Assembly: GCA_024734555.1 (NCBI GenBank)
Contig: JANPWX010000639.1
Location: forward strand, 1,129,656 to 1,193,655
From: Trochalopteron elliotii
Lineage: Eukaryota > Chordata > Aves > Passeriformes > Leiothrichidae
DNA: 64,000 bases
Reading direction: 5' to 3'
The notes below the pieces were generated by a model that was not told the DNA's origin, ran no database searches, and saw only the letters and a list, made by a program, of their open reading frames with translations. Made by a program: the position numbers and the translations under genes. Within the stretch, counting starts at the first letter, position 1. The number at the start of each line of letters is the position of its first letter. This document shows, piece by piece, positions 51,373 through 63,857 of this stretch.

Positions 51373-54300
51373 GCTTTGGCCCCAGCTCAGGAAGGTGTCC
51401 ACGGTCAGGACACAGCTTGTTGCTGTTGCAGCAGTCACTGTTGCTTTTTGCTCTGACTACAAATGCCTGTGGGACTAAGTCTGACATTTCAGGCCATCTG
51501 AATAGCTCTGGGACAGCATTTTCACTGGGCAAAGATGAAAAAATCAACAAACTCCTACTATTAGAAAGCTTCTTCCTGTCCATGGAACATGGGCAACTGC
51601 AGGGATTAAGAGAAAGAGTAGATGAATGCTCCTTGCAATGGATATTTCTTAAGTCTGCACAAGTGAACCATAACAAAAAATAAAGCTAAAAGCAAAATGA
51701 AGAAACTTAGCAAATGTCAGTGCCAGTTAAATAATCTCCTTTCAACAATCTGGTGGTTTGGCTTCCCCAGTGTCAGCCATGACATGAGCTTTGTCAGTGA
51801 GGGATTAGAAACCCATTATGAACTGCCTGACAAAGCAGAGGGATACAAGTAGCAGATGACACCGAGATGCAGCAGGAATGCTCAGCTGACACAGTGAGGC
51901 CACCACATTTTATGAGCTGAGACCCTGCCACCTGTCTCTAAATTATCCCTGAGACCACACAGACTGAAATGGAGTGAACACATTCAAGGTTCAGAACAGG
52001 GGTGTCTCGGTACCCCCTCCATGAAAGCATGAAAAATTCATATTATTGGAGGACCAAGATCATCCTGAAAGCTGCTTGCCCTGGTCTGCTTACAGTGGTC
52101 AGATGTCACACCTATGTAAGTCATGGAGATAGACAAAGATCAGAGTTCATGAAGCAGTGACTGGGCACCTCAAGCAAAGAGAGGACGTGCACGTAGATTA
52201 GCTGGTGAGGAGTGGACAGCTCTGGACAAGAATGACTTTCACCCTCCCTTCCTCATCACAGTCACAGCTCTGTGTCCCCAAGAGGCAGCAGTACGTTGAG
52301 CCCTGGGGACAGCCCCATGTCTGTGGTGGCAGTGCAGGTGTTCATTGTGCACCCACTGGAGATGGGCTCAAGCTGGAAGCCTGAGGATGGACACAGCCCA
52401 CACAGCACAGGAGAGGTGTTGCTGGAGGTGGCCCTGCTGCTGCACCCAGAAGAGCCTGCACTCCAAACACAAGATGGCTCAGCTCCTGGATGAATTCCTA
52501 CTTGCATGCATGAGATGTGAGTCACCAGATGAAGTGATTCCCCCCCACCCCCCTTGCCCACTTCTTTTTGGATGAGAAGGCTTCAAGAGAGGCATTTTGA
52601 AATATCCAGTCTCTTTTCCAAAAGCTTTCATTAAAACAGCCCATAAAGTTTCTCTTTAGGCAAAGTTTAGGAGGCCTTTCAAGAAAAAAAAATTAAAATT
52701 AAAATTCAGTTTTATTGAATGAATGGGCAGCACTGAAAACATTCAGAAAATTAAAATTAATTTGAAAATAATTAAAAATAAGAGAAGCTGAGTGTATGTT
52801 TCCAAGTTCTGGGTAACATTAAAATAGCATTAAAAAAATTGCAAAGGAAATTTACTGTGAGCAGGTGTTTGAAATAATTGGGGGAGAAAAACGGTTGACT
52901 ATTAATTAACGAAGAATTATGAATGTCCCTTGTTGGATTTTTTTTCCTGTAGTCAACATATTTTTAACCACATGAACTTAGGGAACACATTTTAAAAGCG
53001 TGAAGTTGCTTTACAGACACATACAGGGAGCTGAACATTATTTTAGCTCCATTAATTTTATTTTTGCCAGTGGCATGCATTTAGCAGGAGCTGTTGAGAG
53101 GGCCAAGGTACTACAACAAAGTCTTCCTGATCAGTTTTAAGGCACAGATGTTAATATTTTCTGGACAAAAACTCCTACACCAGGGTCAAAGGCACTGAAA
53201 ATTAAAACACAGCAATGGGTTTCAAGAAAGGCAAATGAAGAGCAAATGTGTAAGGCCTGGTCATGCACAGGAACTCACTCTGGGCTGTCACCCTGAAAGA
53301 CTTTCAGACACCTACTGATCTCCCCAGGGTCCTTTGTGGACAGATGCTGGAGCATAGGTTTTGCCTGGGCTCACCAGCTAACCTGGGCTCCTGTTGAAAT
53401 GGCTGGTGGTCTTGGGGCTGTAAAGGGGCAGCAGCTGCATGTCCTGTGCTTGACTACTGTAAAATTATTCTCTTGTTGATTCCTTCAGCTCCCAAGCTCT
53501 GCCAGCCAGATAGCGATGGCTTTGCTCCATGTCAGCCAGGAGCACCGAGCTCTCTGAGGAATGAATGCAACCCTTGGGTTGATTTAACTTGCAGCTTAAT
53601 CAAGAAGGTGTGCACTTAGATCTCACACCTGCAAACCTCAGGTGCATTAAATAGAGGCTGGTGTTAAATGAAAACCTTCCAGTGTAAGAAGCCAAAGTTG
53701 TTTCTCAAGTATGGTGCATGTCTCAAGTGCTGCAACCAGAGCTGTGGGTAAACCAGTAGAAAAGTTCTACTTACTGAGTATAGGCCAGTGTCAGAGGTTG
53801 CTCTCTGATTTCTTACCCTGTAACCCTTTCCTCAATTTTTACTCTTTCTCTTTATTTTTTCACTAGCCAGCCCACTTGAAGTTTGATTTAACTCTGCAGG
53901 AAACAATAATTCTGATTCCAGACTGTTTTGGTAGTCAACGAATTCCTAGATGGCGCAAGGTTAAAGTGCAGCCCCCAGACAGGAACACTGAATAGGCCAG
54001 TGGTGCAAGTGTGACAAATTAGGGAGAAAAGTACACCAGGTCTCTTGAGTGACCAAACACCAGAAATTTCAGTAATTTCTAATTTCCTCCTTAGTAACCC
54101 AGTCTTAAGGATTTCCAGCAAGACTGCAGTCAAGAGCATCTCAAGTCCCAGTTTCTTGCAGAGAGAGCTGAGATTTTCTTACAAGGAGTGAGTACAAATT
54201 GTGAGCCTGAGTCAACCTTTGATGCAGGTACATTTCTTTCAATGGAAATTACTTTTCTCTTCATGTATCTAGAGACCGCAGTTGGGAAAAAGGCCACACT

Positions 54301-56190
54301 TCTTTCTGTCACTATAATATAAATGACAGGCACATTAAATACAGCAAACAAAAACCCTGGAGTAAACAAAATCAGCATTTATTCCTCATTCATCTTTTTA
54401 CAAGATCGCTTCATGGTTTTCACAAAAGAACACATACCAGAGATACAAGTTAATCTACAAAACCAGATATGCAAACCAAAGTGATAACTTACATGAAAAT
54501 CCACATGCTTCATGATTTAGTTGCCACACACCTGTCCTCTAAATTCAAGGGAAGTTGCCGTGGGGTACACAAACATTAGTTATGCCACACCAAAATGAGA
54601 TCACTAACTCTACAGACACAGCTTAACAACATATTTACAAAGCACTATCTCTACCAGTCATCATCTGAGTTTGAAACAGGTAGTTAGTCGTTCAGCTACC
54701 AAGCCTTCATGGAAGGTGAAACAGTCTAGCATTCCTACATGGATTCATGCAGTGTTTAGTTTTATTCACAGGAGGTACAAGAACAAGTACGTATCAGTGA
54801 TAAAAGTAGTAGATGAAGATGCACCATCCTCCTGGAAGGAGTGTGGAGCATCAGTACTCCTTCATCCATTCATCACTACTCTGGGTGCAAAACTGCATTT
54901 TGCACCACATATTTAAAGCCCAAAAGCTAGGAATTGCCCTGCACACTGGATCCAGTGGAACAGAAGCCAATGTTTCCAGGTCTCCATCAGTAGAGAAGAG
55001 CTGATAAACACCTTCTTTTCTCACAGTTCCTGGTGGGAGCCATTTTGCTGAAAGAGGCTGTCAGTGATTTATAGTGTCAGCATTAAACTTAAAATGCTAA
55101 AATAACTTGACTTTTACTGCAGCAATTTAACCACCGTGGAAAAGCTGTTTCTTGATTGAGATTCCTTCTCTGTTAAAAAGATTAAGGTTCTTTTTATTTT
55201 TACTGATCAGGACTGGTGCAAAATAGATATTTTTGGCAGGAAGGTGAGGTGGTTAAAGTGGGCTCCTCTACTACTTACATCACAAAAGGTGGATCTAGCA
55301 CTTCCCTTACTTTTTTCTGTGAGCTACCCTGTTATTCCTGGTTGGAATCAAGAATTTAGCTTGTCTTTGATTTTATTCAGCTTCTGACATTAGAGAGAAT
55401 ATAAAAACAAAATTATAAACCAGGTGCTCTTGTAATCTCCAGAGTGGATTATCCAGATTGCCAATTGCTTATGCTGTGAGGGTACCCAGAGGAGTGACTG
55501 GTTGCAAGTGCTCACAAACATGGACATGATAGTATGGAGATCTTTCTGCAGAGGAGGTTTTTACCCATTTCATAATCTTCAGGATGTACAACATATAAAA
55601 ACAGTTGAAAAACTACTACTGTTCCATCTTATGCCAAGTATATTTGCTTCTAATCTTGATATCAGCCTTAGACTACTCTGGTTTATCTGGCATCCAGTAT
55701 ATCTGCTGCATCTACAGGAGTGGGAATAACAGTGTCCTGATTGTTATGACTGCCAGGTGATAGTTGTCATGTTCCCAGGATTTTATTTTTTAATTTTTGC
55801 ATGTCAGGAAGAATGCACAAACCAAGTACTGCATCTGGGCATTTCATCCCTCCCACCACAACTGATGTTTATGTATCACTCTTGAGGTACCTGCAGTCAT
55901 CCCTGTCTGTCCATGAGCATACAGCTAAATGGAATAACAGCAGCTAGAACAGTGCCTTTCACACCCAAACCTGCTCACAAACACAGAAATTCACAGTTTC
56001 CAAATGCAATCACATAAGCCATTATGTACCAAAAATTACAAGCAAACTTACACAGATGTAGATGACTTATTAGAACCTAGTAGCCTTAGTATTATTATGA
56101 CCTAATAGAAAATAAATTATGATGTGTCAAAACAAGAATTTAACACAGCAGGCTTTAGCTATTAGTCATTAAAGAACATATTTAAATCAC
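51373..56190. other. Noncoding stretch between the TGAC repeat and the CR1 pair
   Basis: Unique sequence. ORFs on both strands at 52262-52575 share one G+C-richer patch and have no domain. AT-rich runs of AAATTA units lie at about 52687-52775. Nothing else recognised. Confidence 0.55.
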
Positions 56191-56338
56191 AAAATCATAG
56201 AATCATAGAATAGTTTGAGTTGAACAGGGCCTTTAAAGGTCATCTAGTCCAACCTTCCTGCAGTGAGGTCTCCCACTTGATCAGGTTGCTTACAGCCCTG
56301 TCCAACTCACCCTAGAATGTTTCCAGAGGTAGGGCAAA
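56191..56338 (-). mobile_element. CR1 LINE 3'-end fragment
   Basis: The plus strand starts with the duplicated octamer AATCATAGAATCATAG, the signature tail of CR1 read in antisense. It is followed by GGCCTTTAAAGGTCATCTAGTCCAACC and further CR1 3' sequence to about 56338. The fragment is about 150 bp, heavily 5'-truncated, with its 3' end at left. It has no coding capacity. Confidence 0.9.
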
Positions 56339-56484
56339 GTAAAAGAGAACCCAAACCAAACTTGCATATGTGAGCACACACACAAAACAGCATGCTGCTC
56401 AAAGTGCAATGAGACACAATTAGGAAGCCACTAAAAAAAATCTGTCTCAAGCTATTATTTACTTAAATTGCAACAGCCAGAAAA

Positions 56485-56710
56485 GATCACAGAACTACAG
56501 AATTTTTAGGGTTGAAAGGGACCTCTGGAGATCATCCAGTCCAAGCCCCCTGCCAAGAGAGGGTCATCTAAAGTAGATGATACAGGAACACAACAAGGGG
56601 TGTTTGGAATGTCTCCAAAGAGGGAGACTCCATGACCCCCCTGGGCAGCCTGTTCCAGGGCTCTGACACCCTCAGTGTAAAGAAGCTTTCTCATGTTGAG
56701 GTGGATACAA
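56485..56710 (-). mobile_element. CR1 LINE 3'-end fragment, second copy
   Basis: The plus strand starts GATCACAGAACTACAGAA and then GGGTTGAAAGGGACCTCTGGAGATCATCCAGTCCAAG. It carries on through CCCTGGGCAGCCTGTTCCAGGGCTCTGACACCCTCA, all antisense CR1. The orientation matches the copy 150 bp to its left. Each has its own 3' end and they differ in sequence, so they look like two independent insertions. The minus-strand ORF inside it is a remnant of repeat sequence, not a host gene. Confidence 0.9.
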
Positions 56711-57589
56711 GACACAAATGAACATCTCTGGAGACATTTCTGTCAGGCACATTGCTATATACAGTGAGGATTACATAGCAGTATAATTTTTTATCCTTGG
56801 TGACAGTATGGCCCTAGGCAATTTACCTCACTTTTGACTCAGTGCAGCAGATCCAGCATCTGTGGGGCAAAAAGCAGATGTGTGCTTGGGATTCTTTCCT
56901 CCTCCTCCACTGGACACATGCAGGCCCACTTGGGTTTAACCCTGGACACCAAATGGCACCTTCAGACACAGAAGAGACTGAAGACTTCCTCAGTCCAGCC
57001 TCCTCTGACTGTCCCTTGCCCAAATTCACTCCCTACGACAGGAGCTGTTCCAAGAATGAAACACTGGGACAATTCACAGACAAGACTCTAGAGTGTGACC
57101 ACCATTACCCATGTTATTAAGAATTGAAGTTAAATGCCTTGATTGTGTTAACACACTGCCTGGTTGCACAAGCCAAAAGCTGCTGAGGGGTCCCCTTCTC
57201 AACTTATGCCTAAATTCTCAAGGTGGGGGGAATATGTCCAGCTCTTCTATCCTCCCATGCATTCCTATTTCTGACAGAGCACTGAATAGATGAACTTGGG
57301 GGATGTGCTCAACAGAGGCCACATTTTCTGACAACTCCTGGAGGATTTGTGGTTGATTCAGCACAACACACTCTGGGCTGATCTGCATGGCACTAAGCTC
57401 TTAATTACTACTCAGATGTACATATCAGCAAATAATAAATCCTCTTAATTCAACTGAGCAACAGAGCAGAAAAGACTGTAGTCACATTATTATTTTAGTA
57501 TAGTTAATAAGATTCAAAATTACTTGCAATTTATCCATGTAAAATCTACCAGAGGAAAAACAAAACCCTGATCCAATTCTACAATAATA

Positions 57590-57720
57590 GCACCGGAGTG
57601 CATAATGAGATCCTGTAATTACAAAGTGGTTTGCTGCATTTTAGCCTGATCATTGAGTTGTTTACTGTAAAAAAGCTACAACATCTTGAAGAAAGTCAGA
57701 ACAGGAGTGGGAACTCCAGC
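57590..57720. promoter_or_regulatory. Candidate noncoding element with homeodomain core
   Basis: Unique AT-rich sequence with TGTAATTACA, a 10 bp palindrome carrying the TAATTA homeodomain core at 57616-57621, and GTTTACTG/TTTACTGTAAA forkhead-like sequence near 57660. No ORF. Weakly supported. Confidence 0.2.
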
Positions 57721-58654
57721 TCTAACAGAAAGGCAACTTTGCTATTCATTTTGACCAGGCAAGTATAAATGGTGACTAAAAACAAGCAGTCCAGCTTCTA
57801 CTTGAAAGTCATATGCTCATTTTCTTGCTTTGAGACCACTCAGTCTTTTCCCAAAGAAACTTCCATTTCTGCTTGTCAAAGTTTACTTTAGTTAAGATTA
57901 CAGATGAGGACTTGAAGCTGGCAGTGCTCTATATCATCTAAAAGTTACGTGGTGTGTCATTGTGTGATAGCAGTGTTTGCAACCTCTCGTGCAACACATC
58001 AGTATTACTAAGATGCCACAGCTGTAAGAAGCCCAGTTCATTTACAGTAGCAGTCTTAAGGGGTGTACTAGAACGATTTTAAAACATTGGATCAAACTGG
58101 CTGTAGAGAGTGTGATGGCCATGACATCCCATTAATGGGCCCCTTTTTATTTCAAAATGAATGCTCTCCAGAAAGGACAAAGGTGTGAGAAGCATTTCAC
58201 TGCATGGTGATGAATAATACTGTTATGTCTTTATGTTGATCCCTTTTTTAAAAAGACAGAACTTAAATATATAAACATATGAAATGCATAGATAAATATA
58301 TTGAGATAGCTATGCTAATATGTGGTTTGATCAGAACTGGATTAAGCAAAGACATTGTAAAGACATCACAAAAGCATGAATAAATAAAATACTCATTACA
58401 ATTTGCATTTATGTAGTTCTGAAACCAAGCAGTAAGAAAGCCATATACAGCAGGAAGTCTCATTATTTTAACATCAGAGCCTTGGCAACTTAATGATGAG
58501 CCATAATCAAAAATTTTCAGGTGAAAAATTCAGCTGTTCTGACTCCCATTTTTTTACCCAGTTAAGAATCAGAAAGGCTTGGGAGCAAGATAAGAAAATT
58601 TTAGGAATATGGAGGATTTTTACTTGAGCCTGTACTCAGAGGTTATAATGAGCA

Positions 58655-58880
58655 AAGCACTGACTCACCTCTTTGCCAGTGGTTCCTAATCAGTTAAATT
58701 AGCATTAAACAGATTAGCTGATATAAAATCACCCTCTGTTCAAATAACACTGAATTATACTTGCATTTCGGAGAACAAGGTCTGCACGGGTGCAAGTGAA
58801 TAGTGCCTTGTTCTCTTTCTTTTTTAATTAATCCAAGTGTATTTACAGCAAGCAGTAATCCATCAGGTTAAAAAAATCCT
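58655..58880. promoter_or_regulatory. Candidate noncoding element containing a 10 bp inverted repeat
   Basis: An AT-rich block with GATTAG and TTAATTAA cores near 58710 and 58825. GAGAACAAGG at 58771-58780 is repeated as its exact reverse complement CCTTGTTCTC at 58806-58815, with a 25 bp spacer. Each arm contains a SOX-like ACAAGG core and a steroid-receptor half-site AGAACA. No ORF of note is present. Confidence 0.3.
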
Positions 58881-61800
58881 GAAATGTACTCTATCACAAT
58901 TGCAACAAATTCACTTATACACAAGGAAAGACTCATTTCTCCCGTCCACTGGTGTTACATTAACATGGCTTTAACTCTGGTTGAGCTAATCCTTAATTCA
59001 TTTTAGTGTGACAGGAAAAACAAACTTCAAATCTTCTACAGAAAGCAGCTTTAAATTTGCTGCAATTTTTTTGGTTTTGTCTTGTTTTTTTTTTTAATTA
59101 TTTGACTCCAGTGTCAAATGAACCTTGGCGACAGATATAACATAGTGACAGATTGCCTTCTGGGCTCAGATGAGAAATAGTTGATTTTACATGATAATTT
59201 AAATTTTAAGGAGCTTTTGATAAGTAAATGAGGATATAAGACTAGATACAGAAAAGTTCATTATGAAACCAAGCTAATGTAGCACTTGCAGGCATGGAGA
59301 ACATGCTGCTCCAGAAGAAACACATTCCTGCAACCTGGAGAAATACTTTCCTTCTTTTAACAGCTGAATAAAGAAGCAGCTCCACAATGCTGGGACTTGT
59401 CCTGCAACTAAAGTGCTGTTGGTCCATTTAGAAGTCTCAGTCATGGCAGGAGGGTAAAGCACCGAGACTGCTGATATTTTCAAATCTCTTAGCAGCAGTA
59501 ACCACACAGCAGCTTTTCTGCAAAATAAACAAAACAAGAATCCAGTTAATTCAGCAGTATATTTTTTTCATTTGGTTAAGTGTTCTGGGATGACCACATG
59601 GTGGTTTCCTCGTGCATAAAGAAAAGAAAGCAGCACTGAAGCTTCTTGCTTACAAAAGATTCTCACAGGCACTTTTTTTGTGAAACATTTTATACAATAT
59701 TAAAAAGACAAGGCCTCTTTGTTAAGTGGAGAATTGATCATGGAGGTGTCTCTTTAAATGCGGCTATTCTGCTTTTTTTGCCTCTCTTGTCATACAGATC
59801 ACAGTATGCAAAGGCATGCTGCAAACCTCTCCATTTATATGTGTTACCACAGCAAGCATTTATAATGCCAGGTCTAAAATCAACTGGCACTTGAGTGCAT
59901 TATTTTGGGTCAAATGTGGTAACCATACTACTGCCCTGATAAAAATAGCTAAAGGGATTCTTTAAAAATAAAGCGCAGCTATGACTTTAGATCCACTCAT
60001 TAAATAAACTCAAATAAACTCCAAAAAGAAAAACACACGCAGAGGAAATAACACTGCAAAAGCCAAAACCAGATTTTCCTGCAAGTTAGATCATGGGTAG
60101 GTTACTATGTTACAAAGCTATTAAAAGTTTATTTAAAAATAATTTTGACTGCTGTTGGACAGTCAATTTATCTTAAAGTTGACTTTGGTTGTAACAGAAA
60201 ATTGTATAATACAGTGCTTCCTGTGTTACAGAGGGAGAATTTTCACCATTTTGTTGTTGTGTTTGTTGCCACAAGTTAGTGGCTTGAAATGGGAAATCCA
60301 GATACAAACACTAATCTTGCAACAGGGCTGGAAAACCTGTTTAGAAAACTACTGTGTAGAAGGACACAGGTGAGGTGGACCAAAGCTTCATGGAACTTGT
60401 CTCAGCACCAGTGAAGTGAGCGTGAATCACTGAGGATCACAAGGGGGTATAAATTCCCACTGGATTTCTACTGCAGAAGTTGATGCTCGGGTATTAGAAT
60501 ATCAAGAAGTCACATGGCTTCAGAGAGCAAGTGGGATGTAATAATGGTACCTTAGTCCTTTGTGGCTTCCACTGTATCATGGAAAGGCATCTTCATGTCT
60601 CTGAAATAGCTCAAGTAGAGATCATTACCTTCTGTGTTACTACACTACACTGTAAAAAATCTTTACTTAGAACAAAAATTTCAAGCTCTCACAATACTCT
60701 GTTTTGCACATGTTCCTGGAAAAAACTCATTGCAAAAAAAGCCAATATATCACTTGTCCTACCAAGCAGATGATGGATGATGGCACCATTTAAAACTTGC
60801 CTTTTGGCAAGTGGTGAAAGGTGGACTACTTTTATTTTGGCATCCTGTTGTTACTCATGACGCACTACTCAAAGGAAGTGGTTTTACAGTGTATGTGTGT
60901 GTTCTCAGCCTAATTCTCATCTTGACCCTCCACTGAGTTTTGCCCAGGAATGGCCCTCAGAACCTTTGAGCAGCTCCCCCAGTCCTTAAACAGAGCCACC
61001 AACTTCTGTGGTAGTGGGTGAAAGTGGCTGTGGGAATTGCAGTACTGGTTTATGGAGACACTGCTCTGCCTGAGGCAGCGCGATTTCAAAGTGGCTGAGT
61101 GAGTATGCGTTGGTCAAAGACCAGGGACAGAAAAACGAGACCAGACTTGAGTCTCCCTGATCCCCAGGGGAGGCAACCAAGCCAGCCTGAGAACCACTAA
61201 TGAACTGTTTGTTAATGAAAGGGCAAAGACAAGGAGCCAGGGGAAAGGGACAGAGAGACACTCTGTCAAACTTGTTTGGATTGCTAAAAGAGAAGATAAG
61301 TGCCCTGTCAGAACTGGGTCCTTGGACATGTGGAGCAGCTTCTTCTAGGGGTCACCTTGCTTTGATTTTGCTGCAGTTAGTCAAGCTGCCCTGAGGGTCT
61401 GGCCCGTGCCTCTGCTAAAAAGTTATTATTTTTCATATTTTTACCCTTTTTAAACCATACTTCTAACCACAGCATGAAAACCCGAAAGCTTTCAACACTG
61501 AAAAATTATTGGGTGAAATCCTGCCCCATGAGAGCCAGTGGGAGCATAACCATTCCCTCTAAAATGGCCAGGGTTTGCAGCACATATGGCTCCATACCCA
61601 TTAATTATTTTGCACATTGCTGTTACTTGGTATAAGTAATAGAGCCAGTTTACATTTTGAATGCTTTCCAGACAGCAGCAGGGATGGTGGTGGTGAATAC
61701 AGTTTGTACCGTGCACTTTGGACTACTCAAGGTTTTCAGCTGTCCACTGATCCCTTCCATAGGGGTTACAGCTTTTACATCTGAAGGAACATTTGGGACC

Positions 61801-62398
61801 TGAAACAAACCTTCTGTTTGGCAGCTCTTTCAGAGAGGTTATTGAGCCGAGGGTGCTTGAGACACACTGTCACCTTTAGCCTTTTTCTAAGGGGGGAAAA
61901 AAAGAAGGAAAAGAAAAAAAAGAAAGATACCATTATTGGAGCACTGATTGAAGATCAATCACATGTTACTTCTACTTAAGGTAACAGCAGAAGAACACTG
62001 CAACATCAGCATGTTTAGTGAAGCTATTTTGCAAAGCACAAGTATGAATAAAAAAATATTGAGGGAGAAGATGCAAAGGACAACATGAGCTGTAAGGTTT
62101 GCATTAGGGTAGAGTTTCCTGAGGAAAAAAACCTGGTGATAGGAAGGACAGCATTTTGTGTTCTTGCAGCACTTGGAACAGACTGTCTGATCCCCAGATT
62201 GCAGAAATCAGAGCTGCACTGGAGCCCAACTAAAGGAGTCAAATTATATCCTACAAAAAGCTCTGAAGATGTATTAACCTGGACAAAATCTCCTATTTTT
62301 ACTGTGCACACATACTTACAAATCTAATAATCTCATGGGCATTGCACTTCTGGGAGATTACAACGAAAACTAAATTTAAGTGAAAATTAGAGTAATTT

Positions 62399-62952
62399 TT
62401 TATTTTTTGTATCCTATTTTACAGTATAGTTATCCTTAGTCCATAATGGGAACATCTTGCAAAGACAGAGCTGTCAAGACACTATTCAGTCCATCTCACT
62501 GCCTTATCAGTAGAGCTACCTCTGTTTGATCATCATCATAATCTTTGCTCTTATTTTAATAACATTATTTTGTTAATTAATAATATCATCTATTAATTCT
62601 TAATGAGGCCTGTATATGGAAATGCACCTTGGCATATACATCCTGGGCAATATAGTAGTCATTTAATATGACACAGAAGTGCTTTGCCTGCAAAGGAAGA
62701 AGAATTTTGTGCTTCAAATGCTGTAAAAATTTTGAAACCTGCTTAAAATTATCACCTTGTGAATCACTGAACCACAGAGTGGACTCACTTAGAAATAGCC
62801 AACATAGGTGACACCAACAGTGTGAATCTCCAAAAATTACTGACACAGGAATATCCGAAATGATTTAAAATCTTGTTGCTCCTCCAGCTCAGCCCAAATG
62901 AATTGTTTGCTTGAGCAAAAAACTTCTGTGTTGGCCACTAAGCTGGCTGCCA
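62399..62952 (-). other. Candidate terminal exon(s) and 3' UTR of MYLK4
   Basis: Downstream of the 63435 donor the next plausible minus-strand acceptors in phase 0 are two. At 62953 a strong CTTCTTCTCCTTCAG tract is followed by TGG CAG CCA GCT TAG, four residues (WQPA) and a stop at 62940-62938. At 62688 a CTTCTTCCTTTGCAG tract opens 33 codons that include IAQDVYAKV and stop at 62588-62586. Neither tail convincingly matches the short lysine-rich MYLK4 C-terminus I remember from human, so the true last exon may lie elsewhere. The sequence at 62399-62404 reads AATAAA on the minus strand and could be the polyadenylation signal for either. This entry marks a hypothesis, not a defined exon. Confidence 0.25.
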
Positions 62953-63434
62953 CTGAAGGAGAAGAAGGTGCTTAAGTACAAAGGTATGCACCAGGTGAAA
63001 TTCCAAGCTCTGTTGGGAAAGGTATCTCTTTGGAAGAGGTAGGATGAAACAGCACTCAGGGGGGTCTTCAGCAGAGCCTGAAAGGGTTTTCAAAGCAGGA
63101 ACAAGAATCATCCCCAGCTGGAAAATCCTTTTCATATGGTAATTCAGTGGTCATTTTGTAAATGCTTTCATTTTGTTAAGAAATTGATCCACTCAGCAAC
63201 ACACAGCATTGCAGGATCTTACATTTCCTCACAGACATGCAAGAACTGACGAGCAAGTGTGAGCATGCAAATTGTAACACCTGAAAAAAAGCAATGGGAC
63301 ACATGTGGCTCACAGTGGCAAGAAATGAATCAGCAACAAAGACTCAAATGAAGTTAAGAAAAATGTCAAAACAAAGTGATGTGGCAACACAAGAGGGCAA
63401 CAGCAGATGCACGAGGATATTTAAATGTAGGGAC

Positions 63435-63507
63435 CTGGAGTCTGAAGTGGAGCTTGTGGTCTGTTAACCAGGGGTGTTTTAAGGCAGCAGTTGCACTTAA
63501 TCTCCAG
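63435..63507 (-). CDS. MYLK4: MYLK4, exon encoding the end of the kinase domain (subdomain XI)
   Basis: A 73 bp minus-strand exon. The acceptor is a pyrimidine-rich tract ending CTAG (AG at 63509-63508). The first base C completes the TG|C cysteine codon left by the upstream exon, and 24 codons follow. The peptide begins WRLSATAALKHPWL and ends DHKLHFRLQ. The arginine after W is the invariant subdomain XI arginine, which normally pairs with the APE glutamate. KHPWL is the conserved HPW motif of the last kinase helix. HKLH-RL matches the MYLK4 C-terminal flank as I recall it. The exon stops at CAG|GTCCCT (GT at 63434-63433) in phase 0. If this donor is not used, translation runs 22 more codons to TGA at 63366-63368, giving a tail unlike any MLCK I know, so splicing is favoured. 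The intron to the previous exon is 350 bp (63508-63857). No calmodulin-binding segment follows directly. Confidence 0.88.
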
Positions 63508-63857
63508 CTAGAGGAAAACCAGAATGCTATTAAGAGTTTTTCCCAGAATCTTAAAATTCAGCAATTATCTGCTACAGGTCATGTGTTCTGCCATTATTCA
63601 ATGCTGTCATTTAAGGACAGTATGACAGATATCAGATTTATTAGGTTTTGTTTCACAGCAAAAATGTATTCACATAATTTCAGAGCATTGAATGGATACA
63701 ATGAACAACATCAATTGTCATTATTGTGTCATTATAACACTGTATGTGGGCATAAAAAACTTGTAAGTCATATTAGTTCTGCAATGGAGCAGCACAAGTG
63801 ACACAACTGTGTCATGATGGCATGGAATACACATTTCAAAGATACAGGATTGTATAC
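63508..63857 (-). other. MYLK4 intron between the two kinase exons
   Basis: 350 bp with GT at the 5' end (63857-63856, minus strand) and AG at the 3' end (63509-63508), phase 2. The two flanking exons join in frame to give a continuous kinase sequence, which is the main support for the boundaries. No repeat or other gene is visible. A plus-strand ORF crosses the intron and the smaller exon but is a shadow. Confidence 0.85.

Larger units (their letters stand above)
56711..62398. other. Noncoding stretch downstream of MYLK4
   Basis: Unique, AT-rich sequence holding the two weak element candidates at 57.6 and 58.7 kb. ORFs reach only about 95 codons. If MYLK4 has a long 3' UTR or a distant last exon, its minus-strand sequence would lie here; I could not identify one. 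Confidence 0.5.

Noticed and set aside
50952..51676. Overlapping long ORFs on both strands (up to 155 codons) around the CpG island
   Set aside because: G+C-rich sequence lacks stop codons in every frame, and the Ser-Val-Ser-Gln repeats come from the TGAC microsatellite.
58790..58830. Minus-strand KKKENK segment as a MYLK4 tail exon
   Set aside because: No acceptor precedes it; the lysines come from an A-rich run.
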